Shown in pieces: positions 9,888-18,139 of a stretch of DNA of 64,000 nucleotides (the stretch's first letter is position 1; every line of letters starts with the position of its first letter). The position numbers were made by a program, and so were the translations under genes. This stretch comes from Shewanella baltica. GTDB taxonomy: Bacteria > Pseudomonadota > Gammaproteobacteria > Enterobacterales > Shewanellaceae. Below the pieces are notes generated by a model. It was not told the origin of the DNA. It worked only from the letters and a program-made list of their open reading frames with translations, and searched no databases. The stretch lies in NCBI RefSeq assembly GCF_900456975.1, contig NZ_UGYM01000002.1, positions 434,001 through 498,000 on the forward strand, in the 5' to 3' direction.

Positions 9888-10520
9888 ATGATCACTTTAT
9901 ATGGCACACCGCGCAGCCGCGCATTACGAGTTGCTTGGGTGTTGGAAGAGTTGGGCGTTGATTGGGATTTTTCCTTTGTGGATATGACTAAGGGGGCGCA
10001 TCGCAGCGCGGCATTTTTAGCGATAAACCCCTGCGGTAAAGTGCCTGTGCTAACTGATGATGAGTTAGTGTTATCTGAATCAGCGGCGATTTGCCTTTAT
10101 CTAGCAGAAAAGTATGGCGAGGGTAAGTTGTTGCCACCCGCAGGGAGTAACGCATCGGGTTTGCACCATCAATGGGTGAGCTTCATCATTACTGAGCTTG
10201 AGCAGCCGCTTTGGACTTTGGGTAAGCATAAGTTTGCTTTACCTGAGGAGCAGCGTCATCCGCAGATCATGCCTTGTGCGGTATGGGAGTTTGATAAGGC
10301 GGCTGCATTGGCCGAAGCCATGTTGCCTGAAAGTGATTTTTTGCTCGGTGATGACGTTTCGGTGGCGGATATTTTACTGGCCCATACCTTAATGTGGGGC
10401 ACATTGTTCGAACAAGCCATTCCACCTAAACTCGCCGCTTATCGCGATAGGTTGTCTGCGCTGCCGTCGCGTCAATCGGCTTTGCTGAAGATGGATGCTG
10501 TGGTGGCTGCGAAAGGCTAA
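9888..10520 (+). CDS. glutathione S-transferase family protein
   Basis: 210 residues with the two-domain GST layout. The N-terminal thioredoxin-like domain (1-75) begins MITLYGTPRSRALRVAWVLE, with S10 as the likely activating serine. It contains the cis-proline VPVL (residues 52-55) and the glutathione gamma-Glu site ESAAI (about 65-69). The helical C-terminal domain (about 85-205) carries the N-capping motif region SVADILLAHTL. It conjugates or reduces electrophiles with glutathione in the cytosol; the exact substrate is unknown. AAGGAC precedes the ATG. Single gene, convergent with the HTH gene downstream. Confidence 0.88.
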   Translation: MITLYGTPRSRALRVAWVLEELGVDWDFSFVDMTKGAHRSAAFLAINPCGKVPVLTDDELVLSESAAICLYLAEKYGEGKLLPPAGSNASGLHHQWVSFIITELEQPLWTLGKHKFALPEEQRHPQIMPCAVWEFDKAAALAEAMLPESDFLLGDDVSVADILLAHTLMWGTLFEQAIPPKLAAYRDRLSALPSRQSALLKMDAVVAAKG

Positions 10521-10600
10521 TCTGGTTAAATCACTGATTATTTTAGCCTTTAATGATTCAGGTGCATTCCCACCATTATCTGAAAATCATTATGAGAATA

Positions 10601-10630
10601 TAAAAAGGGCAGATAGTGATATCTGCCCTT
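10601..10630 (-). terminator. rho-independent terminator, mainly minus strand
   Basis: Stem AAGGGCAGATA / TATCTGCCCTT with a GTGA loop. The A-run at 10602-10606 becomes the T-tract for the minus-strand gene ending at 10669. It may also stop the convergent GST transcript. Confidence 0.85.
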
Positions 10631-10668
10631 GCTGTTAATGCGAGTACTAAGCTTCTGGATTTACACGC

Positions 10669-11169
10669 TTATAGCTGAGTCGCGGCCCATTTAGCACGGC
10701 TTTCACGGCTTTCGCTCATTTTGGTCGGTTCACGGAAGGCTTTATAGGCTTCCACGTCCAGTGCGACTAAGCTGACGTCGACTTCTAGGACCAGTTTGCA
10801 CTCTTTCTTGATGCGCCAAGCTGCCGTGTTGTACAGCTCAGTAAAAGGCAATGAACTTAAAAATTCGGGGTTGTATTGAGTGTAAGTGGCTTGAGTGGGG
10901 TACACCACGAAAGCTAAATGACGCTTAGGTTCTTTTTTAAATAATTCTTCAATGCCATCGCAGGTGTTAAGTACTTGCATCTCAATGATGTCATCAATAT
11001 CGAGCAGTTTCTTTTGCGCCAGCTCAGGTGCCGCTTGTTCGCCACTTTCCCAGGCTAATACATCGGCTTCGCTATGGTTAGTTAGCGTGCCAACTTGAGC
11101 CGCACTTAAGCTCAATGATTGGCGTAAGTAGCTCATTTCGATGGCATTCAAGCCAATGTTTTTAGACAT
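10669..11169 (-). CDS. HTH-containing protein (DUF4447-like)
   Basis: 166 residues. The first about 55 residues read as a Cro/XRE-like helix-turn-helix: [16 protein letters not shown], then [14 protein letters not shown], the usual W-x-x-G hallmark after the recognition helix. The remainder is an alpha/beta domain without recognisable catalytic residues. I believe this is the DUF4447 family described from Shewanella and relatives, but this is recall and not a search. It may act as a regulator with a ligand-binding domain. It lies 30 bases downstream of the SMI1/KNR4 gene on the same strand, so the two may form an operon. Confidence 0.75.
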   Translation of the reverse strand: MSKNIGLNAIEMSYLRQSLSLSAAQVGTLTNHSEADVLAWESGEQAAPELAQKKLLDIDDIIEMQVLNTCDGIEELFKKEPKRHLAFVVYPTQATYTQYNPEFLSSLPFTELYNTAAWRIKKECKLVLEVDVSLVALDVEAYKAFREPTKMSESRESRAKWAATQL

Positions 11170-11199
11170 AATCGTGTTCTCAATGCAGTGAAAGTAAAA

Positions 11200-11607
11200 T
11201 TAGTATTTAATCTTTAGCCAGATTTCTTCAACCCATTCCCAGAACGACTCCCAATAGATATCGGTAAAGCCGCCGTTTTTCCAGAAATGCACTTGGCCAT
11301 CTTGGTCGATACAGTAAAAGGCATCGCCCTGCTGACAAATGGCAATCATGTCCCTTGGCATGCCGATAGACCAAGCATAACAAGTGACTTCAGGCAGATA
11401 GGTGTGTGAGTAGGGATCCGATGCAGTTACTGGCTCTATCGTGCCGTAAATCACATCACTGGCATACAGCAGGTATTCTTTTAGCTCCCGCGGCAATGAA
11501 ATCAGGATTTGCTCTTCGACTTCGACGAGCTGCTCAAATGTGGGTAATTCGAGTGGTACAGGAACAGTTTCGCTGCGTTCTTGGAGTTGCTCAATGATGT
11601 CGTGCAT
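11200..11607 (-). CDS. SMI1/KNR4 (SUKH) family protein
   Basis: 135 residues covering one SMI1/KNR4 domain. Hallmarks are the N-terminal LPTFEQLVEVEEQI, the SLPRELKEYLLYASD block (LP.dyk.fl), a central IGMPRDMIAICQQGDAFYCID segment (residues about 81-101) and the C-terminal FWEWVEEIW. SUKH proteins are known as immunity proteins to contact-dependent or polymorphic toxins, but many are housekeeping orphans. No toxin gene is adjacent here; the neighbour is the DUF4447-like HTH protein. The ATG is preceded by AGCAGGAAACGCC. Confidence 0.85.
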   Translation of the reverse strand: MHDIIEQLQERSETVPVPLELPTFEQLVEVEEQILISLPRELKEYLLYASDVIYGTIEPVTASDPYSHTYLPEVTCYAWSIGMPRDMIAICQQGDAFYCIDQDGQVHFWKNGGFTDIYWESFWEWVEEIWLKIKY

Positions 11608-11721
11608 GGCGTTTCCTGCTGATAGGGCTATGGCGCGGGATTATATACTTAAAAAGACGTTCGATGCGAGAGAGTGCTTTTTTCAGCTTATTTTTAATAT
11701 GGTTTTTCAGGCGCTGTAAAA

Positions 11722-11760
11722 TATTAATAAAGCGCTGGCACCTTTGCAGGATACCAGCGC
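11722..11760 (-). terminator. probable terminator of the RelA/SpoT-fold gene
   Basis: GCGCTGG / CCAGCGC stem with a 15-base loop, 22 bases past the stop. It is followed on the minus strand by CTTTATTAATATTTT, a broken T-tract. Moderate confidence because of the large loop. Confidence 0.5.
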
Positions 11761-11781
11761 AACAGTGGAAGTGGTTGTGGG

Positions 11782-12567
11782 TTAAGCGACTGAGACTCTT
11801 AATAAACTGGCTTCATCGACCCTTTTATAGTTAAGCCATGCTTTGTGGTACAGCTTGTGTGATTCTTGGCGTAATTTGGCAATCTGTGCGAGTTCAAACT
11901 CACTGAGTAACCTTTGCTGTTTACGGGCATTGGCTTCAATCGTCTGCACTTTTTCATATACCTTGTGCTCTGGGCCGTTTTTAATATCGGCGATATCCTG
12001 CAAGTGTAATTGCACCTCGGCAATCATGCCCGATTGGGGTAAACGTACCAGCAAGTTGAGATCGCGATAGCCAGATGCTTTGGGCTCAGCAAAGCGGTTT
12101 TTCTGTTTCACCACTTGGGTCTGTTCGTTCAAGGCTTGGTAAGCCTGCATCAGATCTTGAATGCTGTCGGTCACGATACTTGCCCTTGCCAGGTCGGTAA
12201 TTTGGCTGGCGTCACCGTTAAATTTTGTCGCCACTTTATCTGCAGCTCTTTGATAACTCTTCACCGGAGGAATAATCACTTGCGTCTGTGAATGATGGGC
12301 AATTCGGGTAAGCAACTGAGCCAGCTCAGCCTGAGCATCATAGGCTTGGTGATGGAGAACGGATAAGTCATTCGAGGTTTGACGAGGCGCATCAAAGGTC
12401 TGACTGCTGAGTGCGTATAGACCTTGTAGATCGTGGCTTTGTGCCTGTCTTGCACTGTAATTACCACGTTCTGTTTTTGTGTCACTGACGTCGAGAGAAT
12501 TTGCTACACCAGCGCGGCTCGATAATAAGAGTAGAAAAATAAAAAAGGTACGAAATAACTTAGTCAT
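11782..12567 (-). CDS. exported RelA/SpoT-fold (nucleotidyltransferase-like) protein
   Basis: 261 residues. A clear signal peptide covers residues 1-23 (hydrophobic FFIFLLLLSS, then AGVANS). The region from about 75 to 215 reads like a RelA/SpoT synthetase domain. K103, R107 and K111 sit where the synthetase basic motif lies. Then come ITDLARASIV (123-132, with D125 at the catalytic aspartate position and R128), GYRDLN (166-171, the G-Y loop that stacks the nucleotide base) and AEVQLHL (183-189, with E184 at the second catalytic acid and Q186). The arginine that starts the usual RxK motif is replaced (P101). Canonical (p)ppGpp synthetases are cytosolic, so an exported one is unusual. Activity and target are unknown. 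Confidence 0.72.
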   Translation of the reverse strand: MTKLFRTFFIFLLLLSSRAGVANSLDVSDTKTERGNYSARQAQSHDLQGLYALSSQTFDAPRQTSNDLSVLHHQAYDAQAELAQLLTRIAHHSQTQVIIPPVKSYQRAADKVATKFNGDASQITDLARASIVTDSIQDLMQAYQALNEQTQVVKQKNRFAEPKASGYRDLNLLVRLPQSGMIAEVQLHLQDIADIKNGPEHKVYEKVQTIEANARKQQRLLSEFELAQIAKLRQESHKLYHKAWLNYKRVDEASLLRVSVA

Positions 12568-12712
12568 GCGGCCTACTTCCTTATGGGTGAGTTGTACAGG
12601 TCACCCATCCACCATAGGCTTCTTTTGCTTAATTAAAGCTGAATCAATCATTAAGACTTGTTCATCTTGCGCATGGGTTCACATTCATCACTCAGGATTG
12701 AGGAGTTTAGCC

Positions 12713-12749
12713 AAAAAAAATGGCGCCACCTGTGACAGTGAGCGCCATT
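12713..12749 (-). terminator. rho-independent terminator of the M13 peptidase gene
   Basis: Stem AATGGCGC / GCGCCATT with an internal CACCTGTGACAGTGA region that partly pairs. The plus-strand A-run at 12713-12720 gives an eight-T tract on the minus strand. Confidence 0.88.
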
Positions 12750-12793
12750 GTTGTTGCTCAGCTTATGCAGCCGAGCGGCGATTTAAATCTGGC

Positions 12794-14878
12794 TTACCAA
12801 ATTTTTACGCGTTTTTCTGGTGCGATATACATAGCATCACCGGGTTTCACATCATATGTGGTGTAGAACTCAGGCATGTTAGATAGGGCACCCAGAGCGC
12901 GGAATTCCGCAGGTGAGTGTGGATCGGTCGCAACGCGGTTACGCATCGCTTCTTCTTTGGCTTTCGCGCGCCAAATTTGAGTGAAACCGATGAAGAAACG
13001 TTGATCGCCCGTTAAGCCATCGATGACCGGCGCTTCTTGACCATTGAGTGATTTCTTATAGGCGCGGTATGCGATAGTCACACCTGATAAGTCACCAATG
13101 TTCTCACCTAGCGTTAAACCACCGTTGACGTGCAAATCGTCAAACACAAAGTAACCGTCGTATTGTGCAATCAGCGCTTGGCCGCGGGCAGAGAACTCTT
13201 TCAAGTCTTGCTCAGTCCACCAGTCACGCATGTTGCCTTCGCCATCGAACTTAGCACCTTGATCGTCGAAACCATGGCCCATTTCGTGACCGATAACGGC
13301 ACCAATACCACCGTAGTTGACTGCATCATCAGCCGCCAAATTGAAGAATGGCGGTTGCAGAATTGCCGCAGGGAAGACGATTTCGTTCATGGTTGGGTTG
13401 TAGTAAGCGTTAACCGTTTGTGGGGTCATGTGCCATTCGTCTTTGTCGATTGGCGCGCCCAGTTTGGCTAATGACTTAGCATGTTCAACTTCGCTGGCAC
13501 GAATAGCGTTACCGATTAAGTCGTCAGCTTTAATGCTCAGCTTGCTGTAATCTTCCCACTTGTTCGGGTAGCCGATTTTCGGGTTGAATTTTGCTAACTT
13601 ATCCGCCGCAGCCACTTTAGTGCTGTCGCTCATCCAGGTTAAATCTTTGATGCTGTCGCCGTAAGCGCCCCGAAGATTTTCCACCAGTGCCTGCATACGG
13701 TCTTTGGCTTCAGGCGTGAAGTGACGTTTAACGTACACTTTGCCGACAACTTCACCCAGCATGCCGTTAACAGAGGCTACGCCACGCTTCCAACGCGGTT
13801 CTTGCTCTTCTTGACCGTTTAAGGTTTTAGAGAAGAAATCGAAGTTTTCGTTGTCCAGCGCTTCACTCAAATAGTTCGCCGCATGCGTCAGTACTTGCCA
13901 TTGCATGTAGGTTTTCCAAGTGGCTAAATCGGTCGTTTTTAAAACCTCGTTCAGACCTTGGATATAGCTAGGCTGGTTAATAATGATGTCGGTTTGCTTG
14001 TCCGCGCCAAGCGCCGTTAAGTAGACAGTCCAATCGATATCCGGTGCCAGTGTTGGCAGATCTTTCACTTGATATAGATTGTAAGTTTTCGTGCTATCGC
14101 GGTTTTCAACCACATCCCAATGCTTAGAGGCAATGGCCGTTTCTAGGGCAAGAATAGACTCAGCGCTGGCTTTAGGATTAGCAAGACCCGCAAGAGTAAA
14201 CATCTTTTCTATGTGGGCTAGGTAAGCCTTACGGATATTAACGAAGCGTTCTGACTCGTTAAAGTAGTAGTCTTTTTCTGGCAGGCTTAGGCCATATTGA
14301 TAGAGATGAGTCGCGTAACGGCTAGAGTTTTTCGCATCGATATCGATATAAAATGCCATAGGCGTACCCGCACCAGTGATTTGGCTGTGGGCGAAGTACT
14401 TCACTAATTCATTCTTATCTTTTAAGGCGTTAATGGCATCGAACTCACCTTGGATTGGTGTCACGCCCAGTTTGTTGAGTGTGTCAGTATCCATAAATGA
14501 GCGATATAAATCGGCCACTTTTTGCTCGTCTGTGCCAACGGCGAGATTTGGCGTTGCTGCCACTTCTTCGATAATAGCTTTTACATCGTCACGTGACTTT
14601 TCACGTAAATCGTAGAAAGCGCCAATGCTAGTACGATCGGCTGGGATCTCAGTGTTTTTCAGCCACGTGCCGTTAACATATTTGTAGAAATCGTCCTGTG
14701 GGCGAACCGCTTTATCAAAATTAGCGAATTCAATACCAGAGCCCAGTACCTGAGTCACAATAACTGCGGTGGCTGTTTTAGCGGTTTCAGGTGTTTTAAC
14801 GTCGGCTGGCTTGTCATTACAGGCAGTCAGGCCTGCGATAAGTGAGGCACACAGTCCCCCAATGAGTACTTTTCTCAT
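12794..14878 (-). CDS. M13-family (neprilysin/PepO-like) zinc metallopeptidase lipoprotein
   Basis: 694 residues from an ATG at 14878, preceded by AAGGAAACGAC; the longer frame upstream has no ribosome binding site. The N-terminus is a lipoprotein signal (LIAGLTAC, Cys about residue 20), so the protein is anchored in the envelope. The N-terminal M13 domain (about 50-430) is followed by the catalytic domain. Zinc ligands are H531-E-M-G-H535, and E592 in GENIGDLSG; NAYYNP, the substrate-backbone motif, lies upstream. The C-terminus KIW is close to the family's usual CxxW ending but lacks its cysteine. M13 enzymes cleave oligopeptides on the N-terminal side of hydrophobic residues. Single gene with its own terminator. 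Confidence 0.95.
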   Translation of the reverse strand: MRKVLIGGLCASLIAGLTACNDKPADVKTPETAKTATAVIVTQVLGSGIEFANFDKAVRPQDDFYKYVNGTWLKNTEIPADRTSIGAFYDLREKSRDDVKAIIEEVAATPNLAVGTDEQKVADLYRSFMDTDTLNKLGVTPIQGEFDAINALKDKNELVKYFAHSQITGAGTPMAFYIDIDAKNSSRYATHLYQYGLSLPEKDYYFNESERFVNIRKAYLAHIEKMFTLAGLANPKASAESILALETAIASKHWDVVENRDSTKTYNLYQVKDLPTLAPDIDWTVYLTALGADKQTDIIINQPSYIQGLNEVLKTTDLATWKTYMQWQVLTHAANYLSEALDNENFDFFSKTLNGQEEQEPRWKRGVASVNGMLGEVVGKVYVKRHFTPEAKDRMQALVENLRGAYGDSIKDLTWMSDSTKVAAADKLAKFNPKIGYPNKWEDYSKLSIKADDLIGNAIRASEVEHAKSLAKLGAPIDKDEWHMTPQTVNAYYNPTMNEIVFPAAILQPPFFNLAADDAVNYGGIGAVIGHEMGHGFDDQGAKFDGEGNMRDWWTEQDLKEFSARGQALIAQYDGYFVFDDLHVNGGLTLGENIGDLSGVTIAYRAYKKSLNGQEAPVIDGLTGDQRFFIGFTQIWRAKAKEEAMRNRVATDPHSPAEFRALGALSNMPEFYTTYDVKPGDAMYIAPEKRVKIW

Positions 14879-15140
14879 GTCGTTTCCTTCGAGTTTATTA
14901 TTGTGCCCATTATTGGGGCTGTTATTTTTTGCAAAATGGGATTGCTTCAGGCGCAATGAACTATGTTAATGCCTTACTAGGAATCTAAACAAGGTCATTA
15001 CAGTTTTTATCGCGGATTTATCTTGAGTCATATGTAACTAAAGGTTACCAATTACAGTCTTAAGCTCATTAGCGGCAAAGTTACCGTATGCAAGCCTTTT
15101 GAGGTAAGCGAGCACTTAGCTTTCTCTTTTTTACACGCGA

Positions 15141-15695
15141 TCAAATTAGCTGCCTGATCGGCTTCGCGGGGTTACCAGCGACCACGGTTTTGGCGGCCAC
15201 ATTTTTTGTGACTACAGCACCTGCGCCTATGATGGCGTCATCACCAATAGTGACGCCTGGCATTATGATAGCGCCGCCACCAATCCATACCCGTTTACCG
15301 ACCCTAATTGCTTTCGCTGTTTCTAAACCTGAGCAACGCAGCTCGGCATCTAGTGGGTGACTCGAGGTATAAAATTGTGCATTGGGGCCGACCATAGTCT
15401 GCTCGCCAATAGAAATAGGCGCATTATCCTGCAAGGTGACATTCACATTGATAAACACTTTGTCGGCAAGGGATAGGTTGGCGCCATAACTGATAAAAAT
15501 CGGCGTGGATATCGTTGCGGCTGGTGATTTATGGGGAATGAGCTGCTGACAGAGTTGGCTGTACTCTGGGGTATCTTGGTCAATTATTTGATTTAATTGT
15601 CGATTCAGCCGTTGCTGTTGAGCTCGTAAACTTAATAGTTCGCTGGCAAGGCAATCATATTCTTGGCCAGCGATCATCTTTTGGAATTCAGTCAT
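15141..15695 (-). CDS. hexapeptide-repeat acyltransferase (maltose/galactoside acetyltransferase type)
   Basis: 184 residues from the ATG at 15695; an upstream in-frame TTG would add 18 residues not seen in the family. An N-terminal helical Mac-type segment (EFQKMIAGQEYDC) is followed by the left-handed beta-helix built from hexapeptide repeats. These include APISIGEQTMVGPN and a run of IGGGAIIMPGVTIGDDAIIG. The catalytic histidine is in SSHPLD. It closes with the typical VVAGNPAKPIRQL. It probably uses acetyl-CoA to O-acetylate sugars in the cytosol; the acceptor is unknown. It is divergent from rsuA. Confidence 0.88.
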   Translation of the reverse strand: MTEFQKMIAGQEYDCLASELLSLRAQQQRLNRQLNQIIDQDTPEYSQLCQQLIPHKSPAATISTPIFISYGANLSLADKVFINVNVTLQDNAPISIGEQTMVGPNAQFYTSSHPLDAELRCSGLETAKAIRVGKRVWIGGGAIIMPGVTIGDDAIIGAGAVVTKNVAAKTVVAGNPAKPIRQLI

Positions 15696-15835
15696 GTCAT
15701 CTTTCCCTAGGGTGACTGTCGTAAATGCGTAAGGGCTAAATAGAAACACATCGCTTGCTGAGCAGCAATTCTTTGCCCTTTGAAGTGGTCGGCCTCATAA
15801 TATGGCAGTTTTCTTTATTGAAGTTGAGTATTAAC

Positions 15836-16525
15836 GTGCGTTTAGACAAATTTATCTGTGAGAGTACCCCACTGACTCGCTCATTAGCGAAAAAAGCCCT
15901 GCATCGCGGTGACATCACTTGCGATGGCATAGTCGTCAAAGACTCGGGCTTTAAAGTGACTGAAGGTATGCGTGTTTGTCTCGAGGGCGAGCCTATTGCC
16001 TTAGTGGGCGTACGTTATTTAATGCTCAACAAACCAGTCGATACGATTTGTTCAACGATTGATGAAACCTATCCATCGGTATTGAGCTTAGTGGATGTGC
16101 CCAAGCCTGAAACCTTGCACATTGCTGGTCGTTTAGATGCTGATACCACAGGGCTAGTGCTGGTCACTTCCGACGGCCAGTGGTCGCATAAAATCACTTC
16201 ACCGAAGAAAGAATGCGGTAAACGCTATTTAGTGCAACTCGCCGATCCTGTGGATGCCGGCTTGATTGCAATATTTGCCGCTGGCGTTGAATTACGCGGT
16301 GAAGATGGCTTAACTAAGCCTGCATTGCTGGAGATTATTGAGCCGCAATTAGTGCGACTCACCATCACTGAAGGTAAGTACCATCAAGTGAAACGTATGT
16401 TCGCCGCGGTGGGCAACCACGTGCAAGAGTTACACCGTGAAAGTGTGGGCCAAATTGAATTAGATCCCGCCTTAGCACTGGGTGAATGGCGTTATTTGAC
16501 CGCCGAAGAAATAGCATCCGTATAA
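15836..16525 (+). CDS. rsuA: 16S rRNA pseudouridine(516) synthase
   Basis: 229 residues, near the usual 231. It begins with an S4 RNA-binding domain (RLDKFICESTPLTRSLAKKA, about 2-60). The RsuA/RluB catalytic core follows: VRYLMLNKPVDTICS, then the signature AGRLDADTTGLVL (catalytic Asp in GRLDADT), then the KKECGKRYLV and EGKYHQVKRM blocks. It isomerises a uridine of the 530 loop region of 16S rRNA. The GTG start at 15836 fits the family N-terminus; an ATG at 15755 would add 27 residues that do not belong to the S4 domain. Confidence 0.92.
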   Translation: MRLDKFICESTPLTRSLAKKALHRGDITCDGIVVKDSGFKVTEGMRVCLEGEPIALVGVRYLMLNKPVDTICSTIDETYPSVLSLVDVPKPETLHIAGRLDADTTGLVLVTSDGQWSHKITSPKKECGKRYLVQLADPVDAGLIAIFAAGVELRGEDGLTKPALLEIIEPQLVRLTITEGKYHQVKRMFAAVGNHVQELHRESVGQIELDPALALGEWRYLTAEEIASV

Positions 16526-16541
16526 CTCAAGGAATCTACAG

Positions 16542-16577
16542 AAATGCCGCCCGAGTTTGACTCGTGGCGGCATTTTT
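16542..16577. terminator. terminator between rsuA and the DUF4097 gene
   Basis: Long stem AAATGCCGCC...GGCGGCATTT with extra pairing CGAG/CTCG around a TTTGA loop, then TTTT on the plus strand. It lies between convergent genes and may act both ways. Confidence 0.9.
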
Positions 16578-16601
16578 ATTGGCGCGATAAAACCTAAGTA
16601 A

Positions 16602-17558
16602 TTACTGTTTCTTTAAAACCAAATCACCGCTGATAGTGTTCATTTTTACACTGGCAGCTCCCGAACCGGTTTGGAATGACAGCTCGGCGCGTGGCACGTA
16701 TTTCTGCTTTTTAGGTTCATCTTGGGTTAAGGTATTTTTGATCTTGCCACCTGGTCCGCCGTCTAAGTCAAAGCTGGCATCCGGCATATCGGCAAAAGTC
16801 ACTATGATATCGCCACTCACACTTTCTAAATTGGCTCTGTTGAAGTTTTTCGCCAGTGACACTTTTGAGTCACCGCTGACGGTTCTGAGTACGATTTCCT
16901 TAGCGAGGCTAAAGTTAGCATTCACTTCGCCAGAAACTTGTTCAACCGTCACTTTTTCGGCCTGAGTTTGACTTTTTAAGTCACCACTTACGAGGCGATA
17001 GTTCATTTCCCCTTTACTGTCAGTGTCTTGAATCGTTCCTGATATTGTCTCTAATTTCACTTTACCATCGAGTGCTTGAGTGATGATGTCGCCTGAGACT
17101 GTGTGCAACTCAGGTTTACCACTAAGGTTGTTAGCTTTGATATCGCCACTGACGGTATTCAAATCGAGTTCACCTTGGGCTTCTGCGACTTGCAGATTCG
17201 CTGAAATAGTATCCGCACTGAGTTTTACTGTCTTTGGCACTTTAATGGTGAGCTGCGAGCCTTTGTCATTACTGCCATTGTAGTGGCGGGGCATTTTGTC
17301 TTCGATATTGAGGCTGTTTCCCTGTTGCTCGAACACAAAGCCTTCGCTCAATTCATCGAGTGTACCTGTGACGCTGACTTCACTCTTATCCCAGGTTTGA
17401 ATCGTCACATCGCCGCGCTGTACTTTGATCTGCAGTTGGGTGTCGCTACTAATATTAAGCTGTTTATCAACACTTTGCGCTGCGAACACATTGCCCATCA
17501 AACCTAAATAGAGTGTCGAAACCAATAGACTGGCTTGAGTGAGATTGAGGTTACTCAT
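16602..17558 (-). CDS. DUF4097 beta-helix surface/periplasmic protein
   Basis: 318 residues with a signal peptide ending NVFAA (about residue 28). The rest is a repetitive beta structure in which the phrase (T/V)(I/V)SG(D/T/E) recurs about every 18-22 residues: NTVSGDIKANN, HTVSGDIITQ, ETISGTIQ, RLVSGDLK, EQVSGEVN, RTVSGDSK, ESVSGDII, NTISGDLV. This is the DUF4097/DUF4098 pattern, predicted to form a beta-solenoid. It is the last gene of an ECF sigma - anti-sigma operon and overlaps the anti-sigma gene by 4 bases. It is probably an envelope protein whose production or sensing is tied to that sigma factor. Confidence 0.85.
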   Translation of the reverse strand: MSNLNLTQASLLVSTLYLGLMGNVFAAQSVDKQLNISSDTQLQIKVQRGDVTIQTWDKSEVSVTGTLDELSEGFVFEQQGNSLNIEDKMPRHYNGSNDKGSQLTIKVPKTVKLSADTISANLQVAEAQGELDLNTVSGDIKANNLSGKPELHTVSGDIITQALDGKVKLETISGTIQDTDSKGEMNYRLVSGDLKSQTQAEKVTVEQVSGEVNANFSLAKEIVLRTVSGDSKVSLAKNFNRANLESVSGDIIVTFADMPDASFDLDGGPGGKIKNTLTQDEPKKQKYVPRAELSFQTGSGAASVKMNTISGDLVLKKQ

Positions 17559-18139
17559 AGGGTGTTTCCTTGTGTCGAGTTTCTAATGGGTAGTTTTTGG
17601 CCCTGTTGCAATAGGTCGAGCTCACGTTGCTGCACCCAAAGCCAGAGTTGCCAAAGTTGTTTATCGGTTGGATTTGCTTGTAAAGCTTGGTAAATTTGGG
17701 TTGCCGCGCGTCTTAGTTCCGCCAAACCTTGCTCAACGGGCGCGCTGAAACTGCTGGTCTGCCAAGCTAGCGCATTCGTTGTCTGCTCTAGGTTATCCAC
17801 TTGCGCTTGGTGCGATGCCGCGATTTGGGTTAACAGTAACTGTAAGGCCGCATCCCCTTGTTGCTCTGGCATGGCTGAGTTTTGGGCAAGCTCTGTCTGC
17901 TGTGTGGTTAATTGATTGAAATAAGGCAATTGGCTATATCCCAATGCCACTAGCATGATAAAGGAGGCAGCTATCGCCCACTGTCGGCCGTTCTGGGATT
18001 GGCGTGTTTGGGACACCAGCGGTTTGTCCATGCGCTTTTCAATGCCTTGCCACAGATCATGGGTGGGTGGCATTGCGTTGGGAGCGCTATTGATCAGTCG
18101 CTCAAGCTGTTGTTCACGGGAAAGCGGCGTTAACGTCAT
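17555..18139 (-). CDS. probable membrane anti-sigma factor (no zinc-finger motif)
   Basis: 194 residues with one transmembrane helix (about 52-70, WAIAASFIMLVALGYSQL). An N-terminal cytosolic part of about 50 residues (EQQLERLI...LWQGIEKRM) would bind the sigma factor. The C-terminal about 120 residues are helical, Gln-rich and presumably periplasmic. Position and topology are those of anti-sigma factors. It starts by overlap with the sigma gene stop and ends by overlap with the DUF4097 gene. The HxxxCxxC zinc anti-sigma motif is absent, so it is assigned by context and topology, not by family signature. Confidence 0.72.
   Translation of the reverse strand: MTLTPLSREQQLERLINSAPNAMPPTHDLWQGIEKRMDKPLVSQTRQSQNGRQWAIAASFIMLVALGYSQLPYFNQLTTQQTELAQNSAMPEQQGDAALQLLLTQIAASHQAQVDNLEQTTNALAWQTSSFSAPVEQGLAELRRAATQIYQALQANPTDKQLWQLWLWVQQRELDLLQQGQKLPIRNSTQGNTL

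Noticed and set aside
12479..12886. 135-residue plus-strand frame
   Set aside because: Overlaps the ends of two well-supported minus-strand genes and their terminator; no recognisable domain.
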